Origin: Alsobacter metallidurans
GTDB lineage: Bacteria > Pseudomonadota > Alphaproteobacteria > Rhizobiales > Beijerinckiaceae
Length of the DNA: 64,000 nt
Reading direction: 5' to 3'
NCBI RefSeq assembly: GCF_014636935.1
Contig: NZ_BMES01000001.1
Span: 186,001-250,000 of the forward strand
Below, in pieces: positions 35,574 to 45,385 of the stretch. Below the pieces are notes generated by a model. That model saw nothing but the letters and a program-made list of their open reading frames with translations. It made no database searches and had not been told where the DNA came from. The first letter of the stretch is position 1. Each line of letters opens with the position of its first letter. The position numbers were made by a program, and so were the translations under genes.

Positions 35574-36578
35574 ATGGTCCGTCAGGCGACAATCTCAGCT
35601 GTCTGGGACGCCAATCGCCTTCGTATCGCGACCGACGCAGCGGGTGTCGCCCTTTGGTCGTGGAACGTGGATACCGACCAGATCGCCCTGGATGAGCAGG
35701 CCCAGCGGATGTGGCGCCTTCCGCCGAGCGACGACGTCATCACCTTCGAGGACCTGTCGGCCCGCATCCATCCCAAGGACCTGGACAGGGTGCGCGCCGC
35801 GTTCTCGGCGACGCGGGACAAACCGGGCTCCTACGAGATTGATTTTCGCATCCTGGACGGCAAAGACATCCGGTGAATATCCGCGCGCGGAAAAGGTGAC
35901 GACAAGGGCATCGTCGGGCGGCTGATGTTCGGGATCTTTCTCGACGTTAGCGAGCGCAAGCTGGCCGAAGAGGCCCGTGAAATGCTCTCGGGCGAGATGA
36001 GCCACAGGGTCAAGAACCTCTTCGCCATCGCCACCGCGTTGACCGCCATCGCATCCCGCAATGCGGCTACCACGAAGGAGATGGCCGACGATCTCACCAG
36101 GAGGCTCATCGCGCTGGGGCAGGCGCACGAACTCGTTCGCCCCGTTCTCGCGGAGCAAAAAAAGACAACCACGCTCGCAACGCTCCTGGCGACGCTTCTC
36201 GACGCCTATGACGATCGCGGCGCCATCGGTGATCGCATCCGTGTCGCCGTACCGGACATCTTGGTCGGGGAGGCGTCCGTGACGACGATCGCGCTGGTGG
36301 TCCACGAACTCGCGACGAACTCTCTGAAGTACGGTTCCCTGTCCGCGGAGGCTGGGACGCTCGACGTGACGGCGACAGTCGACCAGGGCGACGTCGAGAT
36401 CGTCTGGACGGAACTGGGCGGCCCGCGCGTCGACGTGACCAAAGGGCAGGCAGGTTTTGGAAGCAAGCTGGTGAACCTCAGCATCACCAGTCAACTTGGC
36501 GGCGCCATCACCTTCGAATGGCCGGACAAAGGCGCGGTTGTTGTTCTCCGGATGAGCAAGGCGCGGCTTGGGGTCTGA
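35574..36578 (+). pseudogene. HWE-family sensor histidine kinase interrupted by an in-frame TGA
   Basis: A PAS-HWE histidine kinase of 334 codons broken by one stop. The PAS half begins MVRQATISAVWDANRLRIAT. At codon 101 (35874-35876) the frame reads TGA where relatives have Trp in a D-x-x-R-W-I-S-A-R-G stretch; here GKDIR is followed by the stop and then ISARGKGDD in the same frame. Downstream lie the phospho-acceptor His144 (GEMSHRVKNLFAIATALT), the N-box VVHELATNSLKYGSLS and the WTE motif of HWE kinases. Everything else is intact, which suggests a recent nonsense change (TGG to TGA) or a sequencing error. An ATG at 35925 could still give a PAS-less kinase domain. It is isolated between operons. 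Confidence 0.85.
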
Positions 36579-36781
36579 GATCGAACGAGCCAACAACAAC
36601 AGTCACATCGGTGGCTCGCATCACTTTGGGTCTGGACGCGCCGTGGACCCGGAACCCGCAGGGCTTGCCCCAGCGACCGACACCGTCGAGCAGTTTACTG
36701 CGCTGGATCAATTCGGTGCTGTGTCTCTGACGATACCCTTGTAGATCCCGGGCGATGGAGCCCGGTAGACGGGGGGAATCC

Positions 36782-39292
36782 ATGCGCAGATCAATGGTCG
36801 GGCTTCTTGCCTTGACGGGGCTGCTCGCCGTACCGGCACACCCTCGCGCCCAGGAGTTTCGGGGAACGCCCGGCTCGCCAAGCGCGGTCATGACCCTTCC
36901 GGGGTTGCAACTGCCGGCTCCGACGCCGCCCTTCTCCGGCGCTGTTCTTCCCAACGCTGTCGACAGCACGCCGGCCTGGCCGCCGCAGGTCATGCCGCCC
37001 GCGGGGGCGCCCAACGTCCTTCTCGTTCTCACGGACGATGTCGGCTTCGGGGCGCCCTCGACCTTCGGCGGTGTGATTCCGACGCCGACCCTCGACGAGG
37101 TGGCGAACCAGGGGCTGCGTTACACCACCTTCCACACCACGGCGCTGTGCTCACCGACGCGGGCGGCCCTGCTCACCGGGCGCAACCATCACCAGGTCGG
37201 GTTCGGCAATATCAGCGAGCTGTCGAGCGGCTATCCGGGCTACAATTCGATCATTCCGCGCGAGACCGCGACCGTTGCCGCGATCCTGAAGCAGAACGGC
37301 TATTCCACAGCCTGGTTCGGCAAGGACCACAACGTCCCGCCATGGGAGGCGAGCACGGCCGGGCCCTTCACGAACTGGCCGTCCGGACAGGGTTTCGACT
37401 ATTTCTACGGGTTCGTCGGCGGTGACACGAGCCAGTGGCAGCCCGGCAACCTGTTTCGCAACACGACCCCGATCCATCCCTATCTCGGCCAGCCCGGCTG
37501 GAACCTGAACACCGCGATGGCGGATGACGCGGTGGAGTACATCCGCCACAACACCGAGATCGCGCCCAACCGCCCCTGGTTCATTCACTACGCGCCGGGA
37601 GGCACGCACGCCCCGCACCATCCAACCAGGGAGTGGGTGGACAGGATCGAGGCCATGCACCTCTTCGATGATGGCTGGGAGAAGCTGCGCGAGCGGATCT
37701 ACGCCAACCAGAAGAGGCTTGGCGTCATTCCCGCCAACGCCGTTCTGCCGCCGTGGCCGTCTGACATCCTGAAGCCTTGGGCGCAGCTGACCGACGTCGA
37801 GAAGAAGCTCTTTATCCGGCAGGCCAACGTCTACGCTGCGTATCTCGCCTACACCGACCATGAGATTGGCCGCGTGATCGACGAGGTAAAGCGGCTCGGC
37901 CAGCTCGACAACACCATCGTGATCTACATCAGCGGCGACAACGGCTCGAGCGCCGAGGGTTCCGTCAACGGAACGCCGAACGAGGTGATGTACTTCAACG
38001 GCATCGCTCTTGAAGCCGAGCAGCAGATGCCCTGGTACGACGCGTGGGGCACGGACCAGACCTACAACCACATGGCGGTCGGCTGGACCTGGGCTTTCGG
38101 AACTCCCTATCGCTGGACCAAGCAGGTTGCGTCGCACTTCGGTGGCACGCGCAACGGCATGGCGATATCCTGGCCGACGAAGATCAAGGACAAGGGCAGG
38201 ATCCGCACGCAGTTCCACCACGTCATCGATGTCACGCCGACGCTTCTCGATCTTATCGGGATTCCGCAACCCAATCAGGTTGACGGCATCGCCCAGCGGC
38301 CGATGGACGGCGTGTCGATGGCCTACACGCTCCCGGCCGCGAACGCAGCGCTGCCCTCGAACCGCAAGACGCAATACTTTGAGATCCTGGGCAACCGCGC
38401 CATCTACAATGACGGCTGGATCGCGAGCACGACGCCGCCCGTTCCGCCATGGGCCAGCGTGGCCGCGCCCCGGCCGGCCGACGTCATGAACGGCTATTCG
38501 TGGGAACTGTACAACGTCGCCGCCGATCCCACCCAGCTGACCAATCTCGCAGAGGTCGAGCCGGCGAAGATGCAGGCGATGGAAGAGCTCTTCACGATCG
38601 AGGGCGTCAAGAACCAGGTCTTCCCGCTGAGCAATTCGATCGCCGCCATGGTGACGGAACGGCCGGGGCCGGCGGCAGGGCGCAAGCAGTTCGTCTATAC
38701 GGGGCCGTCGTGCTGTACGCAGGCGAATGCCGCGCCGAACATCCTGAACAGGTCGTTCCGGATCACCGCGGACGTGACGGCGCCGGCAGATGGCGGCAGC
38801 GGCGTGCTCGTCACCCAAGGCGGCCGCTTCGCCGGCTGGGGCCTCTATCTGAAGGACGGCAAGCCGACCTTCACGATCAACCTCTTCAATCTGGAGCGGC
38901 CGAAATGGCAGGCGAAGGCTCCGCTCACGCCGGGCAAGCACACCATCGTCTTCGACTTCGCGCTGGACCAGAAGGGAGCCGTTCCGTTCGGACATGGTGG
39001 AACGGGCGTGCTGACGGTCGATGGGCAGGAAGCGGCGAGAGCCGTCCTGCCCCACTCGGCCCCGTTCACCTTCGCCTGGGACGAAACCTTCGACGTCGGC
39101 ATGGACACCGGAACACCCGTCGACGACGCGGACTACAAGGCGCCGGGCACATTCACCGGACAAATCGGGAAGATCACTGTCGACCTTGGCGACGGAACGG
39201 TGTCGCTGGCGTCGGTGACGGAATGGCTCAAGGCCCTGTCCAGCCGTGATGCGGAGCGGCCTGCGGCCGGCGTGGCGCCAGCAAAGCCTTGA
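36782..39292 (+). CDS. Exported arylsulfatase (type I, formylglycine-dependent)
   Basis: A sulfatase of 836 residues. A signal peptide covers about residues 1-23. The catalytic domain starts at APNVLLVLTDDVGFGAPSTF, where Asp85 and Asp86 are metal ligands. Cys123 in CSPTRAALLTGR is the residue converted to formylglycine by the sulfatase-maturing enzyme. HAPHHP and GDNGSSAEGS supply further active-site residues. The last 200 residues look like a beta-sandwich (LamG-like) extension usual in this long arylsulfatase group. The ATG at 36782 follows GGGGGAA at good spacing. Sulfate-ester hydrolysis in the periplasm for sulfur or carbon scavenging is likely. No maturation enzyme is encoded nearby. 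Confidence 0.93.
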   Translation: MRRSMVGLLALTGLLAVPAHPRAQEFRGTPGSPSAVMTLPGLQLPAPTPPFSGAVLPNAVDSTPAWPPQVMPPAGAPNVLLVLTDDVGFGAPSTFGGVIPTPTLDEVANQGLRYTTFHTTALCSPTRAALLTGRNHHQVGFGNISELSSGYPGYNSIIPRETATVAAILKQNGYSTAWFGKDHNVPPWEASTAGPFTNWPSGQGFDYFYGFVGGDTSQWQPGNLFRNTTPIHPYLGQPGWNLNTAMADDAVEYIRHNTEIAPNRPWFIHYAPGGTHAPHHPTREWVDRIEAMHLFDDGWEKLRERIYANQKRLGVIPANAVLPPWPSDILKPWAQLTDVEKKLFIRQANVYAAYLAYTDHEIGRVIDEVKRLGQLDNTIVIYISGDNGSSAEGSVNGTPNEVMYFNGIALEAEQQMPWYDAWGTDQTYNHMAVGWTWAFGTPYRWTKQVASHFGGTRNGMAISWPTKIKDKGRIRTQFHHVIDVTPTLLDLIGIPQPNQVDGIAQRPMDGVSMAYTLPAANAALPSNRKTQYFEILGNRAIYNDGWIASTTPPVPPWASVAAPRPADVMNGYSWELYNVAADPTQLTNLAEVEPAKMQAMEELFTIEGVKNQVFPLSNSIAAMVTERPGPAAGRKQFVYTGPSCCTQANAAPNILNRSFRITADVTAPADGGSGVLVTQGGRFAGWGLYLKDGKPTFTINLFNLERPKWQAKAPLTPGKHTIVFDFALDQKGAVPFGHGGTGVLTVDGQEAARAVLPHSAPFTFAWDETFDVGMDTGTPVDDADYKAPGTFTGQIGKITVDLGDGTVSLASVTEWLKALSSRDAERPAAGVAPAKP

Positions 39293-39747
39293 TGTCGCGC
39301 GCATGATGGCTTGGCGCTTTTCGCCAGACGTCAACCAGCGAGTGACACGGGCAACATGTCGAAGTGGCCGCCAGAGGCAGGACCGGCTCGTTTGCGCCAT
39401 CCGGCGTGTCGCACCGGCTCCAGCACCAATGGCGGCCCCTGACTCCGGATTGCCGGAAAACGTGTCGGACGCCGCACTGGAGACGGCGCCCCGCACCTCA
39501 TTCTTCGGGATGGCGTCGAGCAAACGGCGCTAGGCGCGAGGGCGCTGCACCTGTTCGACGGCGGCTCGGCCGAATCGATATCGATCGACGACAAGAGCAG
39601 GAAGGGAGACGGGGCGCTTACGGCGACCCGAGGCGCCGGTGACACCGGCCGGCCAAGACGCTGCAATCTGCAGCGGTTCTCGGCGCCTCCCGGGACGGCC
39701 GGCTCGGTCCTCGTAAGGGTCGTGCGACACGGAAGTCGCCTATGGTG
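39293..39747. other. 455-base stretch without a supportable gene
   Basis: This lies between the arylsulfatase and the outer-membrane protein, which converge. Several short frames exist on both strands, but none has a ribosome-binding site, codon bias or similarity that I recognise, and they overlap one another. I see no clear hairpin. Confidence 0.5.
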
Positions 39748-40632
39748 CTAGAACCGCACGCTCAGGCCCAGCACCGGACCATGCTGCAACATGTCGAAGG
39801 CGTAGCGTGAGGGGCCAACACCCTGGCTGTAGTCGACGTAGAGGGCCTTGTAGCCGAGCACGGCCGAATACGTCACGCCATTCGCGGTTTTGAAGTCATA
39901 CGCGTAGGCGGCGAGAGCCTGCCATGTGAGCTTGCTGCCGCCCGCGCCTATGTCGCCGCGCAGTTCGAGGTGGTGGTTGGGGGCCAGGTCGACACGAGCG
40001 CGAACGCCCGCGAAGGCGTCGAGCCAGTCGACAGAGCCCGATCGCGCGATCGCGCTGCCGCGGCTGATCGTCAGGCCACCGAGATCCACGGTTCCGGCGA
40101 TGTCGAAGCCGACATCCAGTTTCTGATGCCAGTAGCGTGCGCCAGCGAGGACGTCGAAAGCCGCAAAGCCGATCCGCCCGATCTCATAGGCCGCGCCGGC
40201 TTCCACGATGGCCATCTGGAACTGCATGTCCACCGCGGCACCCACGCTCCCGGATATGCCCGGAGCGACGCTTCTGGTTTTCAGCCCGGATCTGTCGAGC
40301 GTGATCTTTTCGCCGATGATGTCGGCGAACAGGGCAAGCGGCCCGTTGCGCGCCTCCGCGTCCAGCATCAGGGCGACAAGGGAGCCGCCGTCCCCGATCG
40401 TGTTCTCCACAATGTCGACAAAGCTTGCATTCACGTCCACGCTGCGCCCGCGAACGGTCTGGGAGCCGTTCAGCCCGGTGAGCCAGCCATAGGGGGACAT
40501 CCTGAACGTCCAGCCCGGCATGAAGGCGGGGGCATCAGGCTGCGCCCGGGGGGCCGGGAGATCCGCGGCTGCGGCTGGCGAAGCCAGTACGAACGCCCCC
40601 AGCAACGCGACGACACTTCTGGACTTTGACAT
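39748..40632 (-). CDS. Outer-membrane beta-barrel protein
   Basis: A 294-residue exported protein. The start at 40632 (MSKSRSVVALLGAFVLASPA) gives a clean Sec signal peptide cleaved after AAA near residue 24; an in-frame Met at 40719 would add an unrelated leader. The mature part alternates hydrophobic and polar residues in strand-like blocks, with repeated aromatic ends and a C-terminal Phe (LGLSVRF), the outer-membrane assembly signal. Similar proteins are annotated only as outer-membrane or hypothetical proteins. It lies convergent with the arylsulfatase, and the pairing may be functional (uptake of a sulfated compound), but that is speculative. Confidence 0.75.
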   Translation of the reverse strand: MSKSRSVVALLGAFVLASPAAAADLPAPRAQPDAPAFMPGWTFRMSPYGWLTGLNGSQTVRGRSVDVNASFVDIVENTIGDGGSLVALMLDAEARNGPLALFADIIGEKITLDRSGLKTRSVAPGISGSVGAAVDMQFQMAIVEAGAAYEIGRIGFAAFDVLAGARYWHQKLDVGFDIAGTVDLGGLTISRGSAIARSGSVDWLDAFAGVRARVDLAPNHHLELRGDIGAGGSKLTWQALAAYAYDFKTANGVTYSAVLGYKALYVDYSQGVGPSRYAFDMLQHGPVLGLSVRF

Positions 40633-41057
40633 GGATCTCGCCCCCGCTCCGCAATACAGCCGCCCGGTACGCCCGCGCGCGGGCCGCTTACCGTAGAGAT
40701 CAGGCTGCGTGTCGAACAACAGGCTGCGCGCAGTCTGCGAGAATCGTCAATGGCTCGATAAGGAATTTCTAAGTCGCCGACAAATTTTTATCGACGTTGA
40801 TGTAACGCAGTGCGGATGCCTCAATTGACTGGGCTGCTGACCAACTGCACGGCACAATCTCTACGTAGCGGTCGCCGCCAAGGGAAATCGGGCTCGTAAA
40901 GCCGTCCCTCAGATGGACGCGCTCGAAACAGGCGCTCGTCGTATTTAACGTGGGTGATTACCGCGGGAGCGCCGAAGGCGGCAGGGACGCAGACTTTACC
41001 GCGCCGACCCGCCTCAACGGCGTCGACAAAACCGCCTCCGACCTGTTGAAAACGGGA
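40633..41057. other. 425-base intergenic stretch
   Basis: It carries the upstream region of the minus-strand outer-membrane protein and the downstream end of glf. It is noticeably more AT-rich around 40740-40830 (for example AATTTTTATCGACG), as expected for a promoter. I see no gene, tRNA or convincing hairpin. Confidence 0.5.
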
Positions 41058-42224
41058 TCACGACACCGAATGAAGCGCCGGGAGGGCCGCCGCCTGGGTC
41101 GCGGGGGTCGGAACAGCCCTCGGAATGGTCTGCTCAATCCTCCTGAACGTCGCCAGAGCCTGGCCGACGACCTGGTCCATGTTGTAGTAGCGATAGGTCG
41201 CCAGCCGGCCCACGAACCAGACGTCGGGCGTCTGCAGCGCCAGGGCTTCGTACATCTTGTAGAGTTCGGCGTTCTCGGCGCGCGGGATGGGGTAGTAGGG
41301 ATCGCCCGCGTCGCTCGGATATTCGTACGTGATGCTCGTCCGGGGGTGCTCCTGCCCGGTCAGGTGCTTGTATTCGGTGATGCGGGTGTAGTTCTCCGAC
41401 ATCGGATAGTTCACCACCGCGACGGGCTGGAATTGCTCCTGGTCCAGCGTGCGATGGTCAAAGCGCAGGCAGCGATAAGGCAGCTTGCCGAAACGGTGGC
41501 CGAAGAACTCATCCACCGGCCCGGTGAAGATGGTGCGCCGAGCGAGGCTGTCTCGTTTGACGTCGGCGTAGTCCACGCCCAGCCGCTGGGTGATGTTGGG
41601 ATGGTCGAGCATGCGGTCGAACATCCGGGTGAAGCCCTCGGCCGGCATCGCCTGAAACGTGTCGGCGAAATAGCGGTCGTCCCGGTCGGTGCGGGTCGGC
41701 ACCCGGGCGGTCACGCTCTTGTCGAGCTCGGACGGGTCCACGCCCCACTGCTTGCGGGTGTAGCCGCGAAAGAACTTCTCGTAGAGCTCGCGTCCGACCT
41801 TGCTGACCACCACGTCCTCGGAGGTGCGGATCTCCGAAACCGGCTCCGCCCGGGCCGCGAACCAGCCCTCGAGCTCTGCGGATGACAGGTCGAGCCCGTA
41901 AAGCGTGTTGACGGTGTCGAGATTGATCGGGATCGGGACCAGCATGCCGTCCACCCTGGCGAGCACGCGGTGCTCGTAGGGGCGCCATGCCGTGAACATG
42001 GAGAGGTGGTCGAAGATCGCCTGCGCGTTGGTGTGGAAGATGTGCGGCCCGTATTGGTGGATCAGGACGCCCGCCTCATCCAGCCGGTCATACGCATTGC
42101 CGCCGACATGCGGGCGTCGGTCGATCACCAGCACGCGCTCGCCGCGCTGGGAGGCGATGCGCTCCGCCAATACACTGCCGGCGAAGCCTGCGCCCACCAC
42201 CAGCCAGTCATACGCGTACGGCAT
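41058..42224 (-). CDS. glf: UDP-galactopyranose mutase
   Basis: A flavoenzyme that interconverts UDP-galactopyranose and UDP-galactofuranose, 388 residues, the family length. The N-terminal FAD motif is VVGAGFAGSVLAERIA. The GLF fingerprint includes HVGGNAYD, YGPHIFHTN, NLDTVNTLYG and EFFGHRFGKLPYRCLRFDHR. Conserved arginines occur in FFRGYTRKQWG and WFVGRLATYRYYNMDQV. It starts at 42224 with GGGAGG six bases upstream and overlaps the glycosyltransferase gene by 17 bases. The product would feed galactofuranose-containing glycans, for example in cell-surface polysaccharide. No galactofuranosyltransferase other than its neighbour is seen. Confidence 0.95.
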   Translation of the reverse strand: MPYAYDWLVVGAGFAGSVLAERIASQRGERVLVIDRRPHVGGNAYDRLDEAGVLIHQYGPHIFHTNAQAIFDHLSMFTAWRPYEHRVLARVDGMLVPIPINLDTVNTLYGLDLSSAELEGWFAARAEPVSEIRTSEDVVVSKVGRELYEKFFRGYTRKQWGVDPSELDKSVTARVPTRTDRDDRYFADTFQAMPAEGFTRMFDRMLDHPNITQRLGVDYADVKRDSLARRTIFTGPVDEFFGHRFGKLPYRCLRFDHRTLDQEQFQPVAVVNYPMSENYTRITEYKHLTGQEHPRTSITYEYPSDAGDPYYPIPRAENAELYKMYEALALQTPDVWFVGRLATYRYYNMDQVVGQALATFRRIEQTIPRAVPTPATQAAALPALHSVS

Positions 42225-43431
42225 CGGCGGCCTCCCGGCTGCGCGCGGTGCGCGACCGCAGCGCCGTCGGCGGGTGGGCGCGGATCAGACCGTCCATCTC
42301 GGTCCAGGTGCGATCCCACGAATGGGCGGCCAGGCAACGGTCCACCGCGGCGAGCCATTCGGCGCGCGGCGCCGTCATCAGGGCCTCGGCCCGGGCGACG
42401 AACTCCTCGGCGGTGCTCGCGACCGTGACGAGGTTCTGCCGGCCATAGCTGCGCACCACGTCGACGATCGGCGTCGACACCACGGGCTTGCCGGCGGCCA
42501 GGAACTCAGGCGTCTTGGTCGGGCTGATGAAGCGCGTCGCCTCGTTGATCGCGAACGGCATCAGGCCGACATCCCAGCCCGCCAGATAGGCGGGAAGCTC
42601 TGCGTAGGACTTGCCGCCCAGCCAGTGGAGGTTCCGGCGCCGGGGCAGGCTGGCGGGATCGATCTTCACCACCGGGCCGATCATCACGAAGTGCCAGTCG
42701 GGCCTGAGATCGGCCATGCGGCCAACGAGATCCACGTCCATCCGCTCGTCGATCACGCCGAAGAAGCCGAGCCTGGGGCCCGGAATGCCCTTCTGGTCGG
42801 CCGGCTCCTCGCCCGCATGGCCGCGCGCCTGGCCAAAATGCGCCTTGTCGATGCTGCTCGGAAACGGGTGGATGTTGGCGTGCCGGTGCTTCTTGGCCTC
42901 GTACAGGCTCATGCCGCCGGTGAACACCACGTCGGCCCGACGCAGCAGCTCGCGCTCCAGCGCGATCGTCCGGCGCGGTGCGCCCAGAAAGGCCGAGAGT
43001 TCGTCCATGTTGTCATAGACCACCACGTCGGCGGCCAGATGCCGGGTGAACGGCAGAGCCATCGGGGTGTAGTAAAAGGAGACGAGGCGCTCGGCGGCGA
43101 GCTCGTCCACCAATGCGGAAACAAGCCGTCGCTGCGCGCGCGTCACCTGCAGCGAATCCAGCCCCCACGGCAGCACCGGCGCGGCCACCACGACGCCCTC
43201 GGGCGTCGTGTACCGCTCCAGAAACGGCTCGACCCCCTCGCGGTAGTGGGGTTCCTCGACGAACACCACGTCGTAGTCACGCGCCGCGCGCGACAGCAGA
43301 TGCTGCGGCCGCTGCGTGACAAAGTTCCAGCGCAGATGAGACAGGCAGAGGAGAACATCTCGTTTCGCCCCCCGCCGTTCTGCGCGAAGCGGCTTCAGCG
43401 GAGAAATCGGGGGGCTAAACTGCGTTTTCAT
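42208..43431 (-). CDS. Glycosyltransferase (GT4-like fold) upstream of glf
   Basis: A glycosyltransferase with two Rossmann domains, 407 residues from Met at 43431; an upstream Met at 43518 would add 29 residues, and neither start has a strong ribosome-binding site. The C-terminal nucleotide-sugar site includes FISPTKTPEFLAAGKPVVSTPI, the E-x7-E-like motif of GT-B enzymes. The N-terminal half contains FVTQRPQHLLSRAARDYDVVFVEE. This type often occurs beside glf and may use UDP-galactofuranose or build a glycan accepting it. It is co-transcribed with glf (17-base overlap). Confidence 0.85.
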   Translation of the reverse strand: MKTQFSPPISPLKPLRAERRGAKRDVLLCLSHLRWNFVTQRPQHLLSRAARDYDVVFVEEPHYREGVEPFLERYTTPEGVVVAAPVLPWGLDSLQVTRAQRRLVSALVDELAAERLVSFYYTPMALPFTRHLAADVVVYDNMDELSAFLGAPRRTIALERELLRRADVVFTGGMSLYEAKKHRHANIHPFPSSIDKAHFGQARGHAGEEPADQKGIPGPRLGFFGVIDERMDVDLVGRMADLRPDWHFVMIGPVVKIDPASLPRRRNLHWLGGKSYAELPAYLAGWDVGLMPFAINEATRFISPTKTPEFLAAGKPVVSTPIVDVVRSYGRQNLVTVASTAEEFVARAEALMTAPRAEWLAAVDRCLAAHSWDRTWTEMDGLIRAHPPTALRSRTARSREAADAVRV

Positions 43432-43778
43432 TGCGGGTTCTACTCTCGTGCGACCAACGGAAAGCGTCGCCGCGCGGCGTGAGTTCCGCGATATGGGCTG
43501 CTGGCTACTGGCGTACAATCGACATTCTCAAAGCAGGCGGGGCCTGCCTTTGGCCTGGCGCGCGGCGGCTTGAGCCGCGTCAGGAACCGGCGCCCCGAGA
43601 GGCAGCGTCGATCTGACGCGCCGCGAGCGCGGGCCCAATCAGGCGCTCGCCCGGGCAGGCGGCCACGGCGATCACGAGCGCGTCATCGTCGGAGCGTTCG
43701 GGATCATTTCGGCCGCTGAGCCATTCCACCCTTCGAAATCGATCCACCGCAGCGCTTTTCACCCGCATGGGAGCCACT
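43432..43778. other. Divergent promoter region, glycosyltransferase/paoA
   Basis: This 347-base region separates the minus-strand glycosyltransferase from the plus-strand pao operon and must hold both promoters. I see no gene and no motif that I can name with confidence. Confidence 0.45.
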
Positions 43779-44435
43779 ATGAATCCCCCGAATGGTTTCG
43801 ACGTCAGCCGGCGCGGCGTCGTGCTCGGCACGGCCGCGACCGGCGCCGTCTCGGCGCTAGGCGTCAGTCCCGTTTACGCCCAGGCCGCAACTCCGGCGAG
43901 CGCAGCGTCCGTGAGCGCCCCCGTCACCGCCCGTGTTTCCGTGACGGTGAACGGCGAGGCGCGGGCGCTGGAGCTCGACACCCGCACGACCCTGCTGGAC
44001 GCGCTGCGCGAGCATCTCCACCTGACCGGCTCCAAAAAGGGCTGTGACCATGGCCAGTGCGGCGCCTGCACGGTGATCGTCGACGGCAGGCGGATCAATT
44101 CCTGCCTGTCGCTCGCCGTGATGCACGAAGGCGCCAGCGTCACCACGATCGAGGGGCTCGGCGGGCCGGACAACCTGCACCCCCTGCAGGCCGCCTTCGT
44201 GAAGCATGACGGTTACCAGTGCGGCTACTGCACGCCCGGCCAGATCTGCTCGGCGGTCGCGATGCTGGACGAGGTGAAGGCCGGTCTGCCCAGCCACGTC
44301 AGCGACGACCTCCTGGCCGCCCCGGAGCTCGATGGCGCGGAGCTGCGCGAACGCATGAGCGGCAACATTTGCCGCTGCGGCGCTTACTCGAACATCGCCG
44401 AAGCCATCACCGAAGTCGCCGGGAGGAAGGCATGA
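43779..44435 (+). CDS. paoA: Periplasmic aldehyde oxidoreductase, [2Fe-2S] subunit (PaoA-like)
   Basis: The iron-sulfur subunit of a xanthine-oxidase-family enzyme, 218 residues. The start at 43779 has GGGAG five bases upstream. A Tat signal ([15 protein letters not shown]) shows export, unlike cytosolic relatives. Eight cysteines bind the two clusters: Cys89, 94, 97 and 109 (plant-type) and Cys148, 151, 198 and 200 (the Q-C-G-Y-C-T-P-G and I-C-R-C motifs). It overlaps the FAD subunit by four bases. The heterotrimer oxidises aldehydes, often aromatic ones, to acids in the periplasm. Confidence 0.93.
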   Translation: MNPPNGFDVSRRGVVLGTAATGAVSALGVSPVYAQAATPASAASVSAPVTARVSVTVNGEARALELDTRTTLLDALREHLHLTGSKKGCDHGQCGACTVIVDGRRINSCLSLAVMHEGASVTTIEGLGGPDNLHPLQAAFVKHDGYQCGYCTPGQICSAVAMLDEVKAGLPSHVSDDLLAAPELDGAELRERMSGNICRCGAYSNIAEAITEVAGRKA

Positions 44436-45382
44436 AACCGTTCACCTTTGAACGCGCCGCATCCCCGGCCGAGGCGGCCGCCGCGGCCGCCCGTACGCCG
44501 GGCTCGAAGTTCATCGCCGGCGGCACCAACCTGCTCGATCTCATGAAGCTGCAGATCGAGACGCCGGCCCACCTCATCGACGTGAACGGGCTGGGGCTGG
44601 ACGCCATCGACCTAATCCCCGAAGGCGGCCTGCGCATCGGCGCGCTGGTGCGCAACACGGACCTCGCCGCGGACGAGCGGGTCAGACGCGACTACGGGGT
44701 GCTGTCGCGGGCGCTGCTCTCCGGTGCCAGCGGCCAATTGCGCAACAAGGCGACAACGGCTGGCAACCTGCTGCAGCGCACCCGCTGCCCGTATTTCTAT
44801 GACACCGCGCAACCCTGCAACAAACGCCAGCCCGGCAGCGGCTGCTCGGCGCTCGGCGGCTTCAGCCGCCAGCACGCCGTGATGGGGGTGAGCGACGCCT
44901 GCATCGCGACGCATCCGAGCGACATGGCGGTGGCCATGCGCGTGCTTGACGCCAAGGTCGAGACCGTGCGGCCGGACGGGAACAAGCGCAGCGTCCCGAT
45001 CGCCGAGTTCCACACGCTCCCGGGCGACACGCCTCAGGTGGAGAACACGCTCGCGCCCGGCGAGCTGATCACCGCCGTGACCCTGCCGCCGCCGGTCGGC
45101 GGAACGCAAATCTACCGCAAGGTGCGCGACCGGGCGTCCTACGCCTTTGCGCTCGTTTCGGTGGCCGCCATCGTGCAGCGCGACGGCTCCGGCCGCGTGG
45201 CGCTAGGCGGCGTCGCCCACAAGCCGTGGCGGGTGGAAGCCGCGGAAGCGGAACTGCCCAACGGCCCCAAGGCAGCGGCCGAGAAGCTGCTCGCCGGCGC
45301 CCGAACCACGCCCGACAACGCCTACAAGATCCCGCTGGTCGAGCGCACGCTCGGGGCGGTTCTGGCCAAAGCAAGGGGCTGA
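44432..45382 (+). CDS. paoB: Periplasmic aldehyde oxidoreductase, FAD subunit (PaoB-like)
   Basis: The FAD-binding subunit of the molybdoenzyme, 316 residues, close to the 318 of E. coli PaoB. The FAD motif is [13 protein letters not shown] and the second is [12 protein letters not shown] cysteine-rich insertion (Cys119, Cys129, Cys138 and Cys157; [22 protein letters not shown]-like spacing) matches the extra [4Fe-4S] site that distinguishes PaoB from other family members. It has no signal of its own and is presumably co-exported with PaoA. It is translationally coupled to paoA and precedes paoC by three bases. Confidence 0.93.
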   Translation: MKPFTFERAASPAEAAAAAARTPGSKFIAGGTNLLDLMKLQIETPAHLIDVNGLGLDAIDLIPEGGLRIGALVRNTDLAADERVRRDYGVLSRALLSGASGQLRNKATTAGNLLQRTRCPYFYDTAQPCNKRQPGSGCSALGGFSRQHAVMGVSDACIATHPSDMAVAMRVLDAKVETVRPDGNKRSVPIAEFHTLPGDTPQVENTLAPGELITAVTLPPPVGGTQIYRKVRDRASYAFALVSVAAIVQRDGSGRVALGGVAHKPWRVEAAEAELPNGPKAAAEKLLAGARTTPDNAYKIPLVERTLGAVLAKARG

Positions 45383-45385
45383 GCC

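Noticed and set aside
35574-36578. Recoding of TGA as tryptophan in the kinase
   Set aside because: Many clear genes in the window end in TGA, so a genome-wide TGA-to-Trp reassignment is excluded; a mutation, error or internal start is simpler.
37151-39523. A 790-codon open frame antisense to the arylsulfatase
   Set aside because: The sulfatase signature and signal peptide are on the plus strand; the antisense frame is rich in Arg and His with no recognisable domain.
39246-39747. Short frames between the arylsulfatase and the outer-membrane protein
   Set aside because: They overlap each other on both strands, lack ribosome-binding sites and resemble nothing I recognise.
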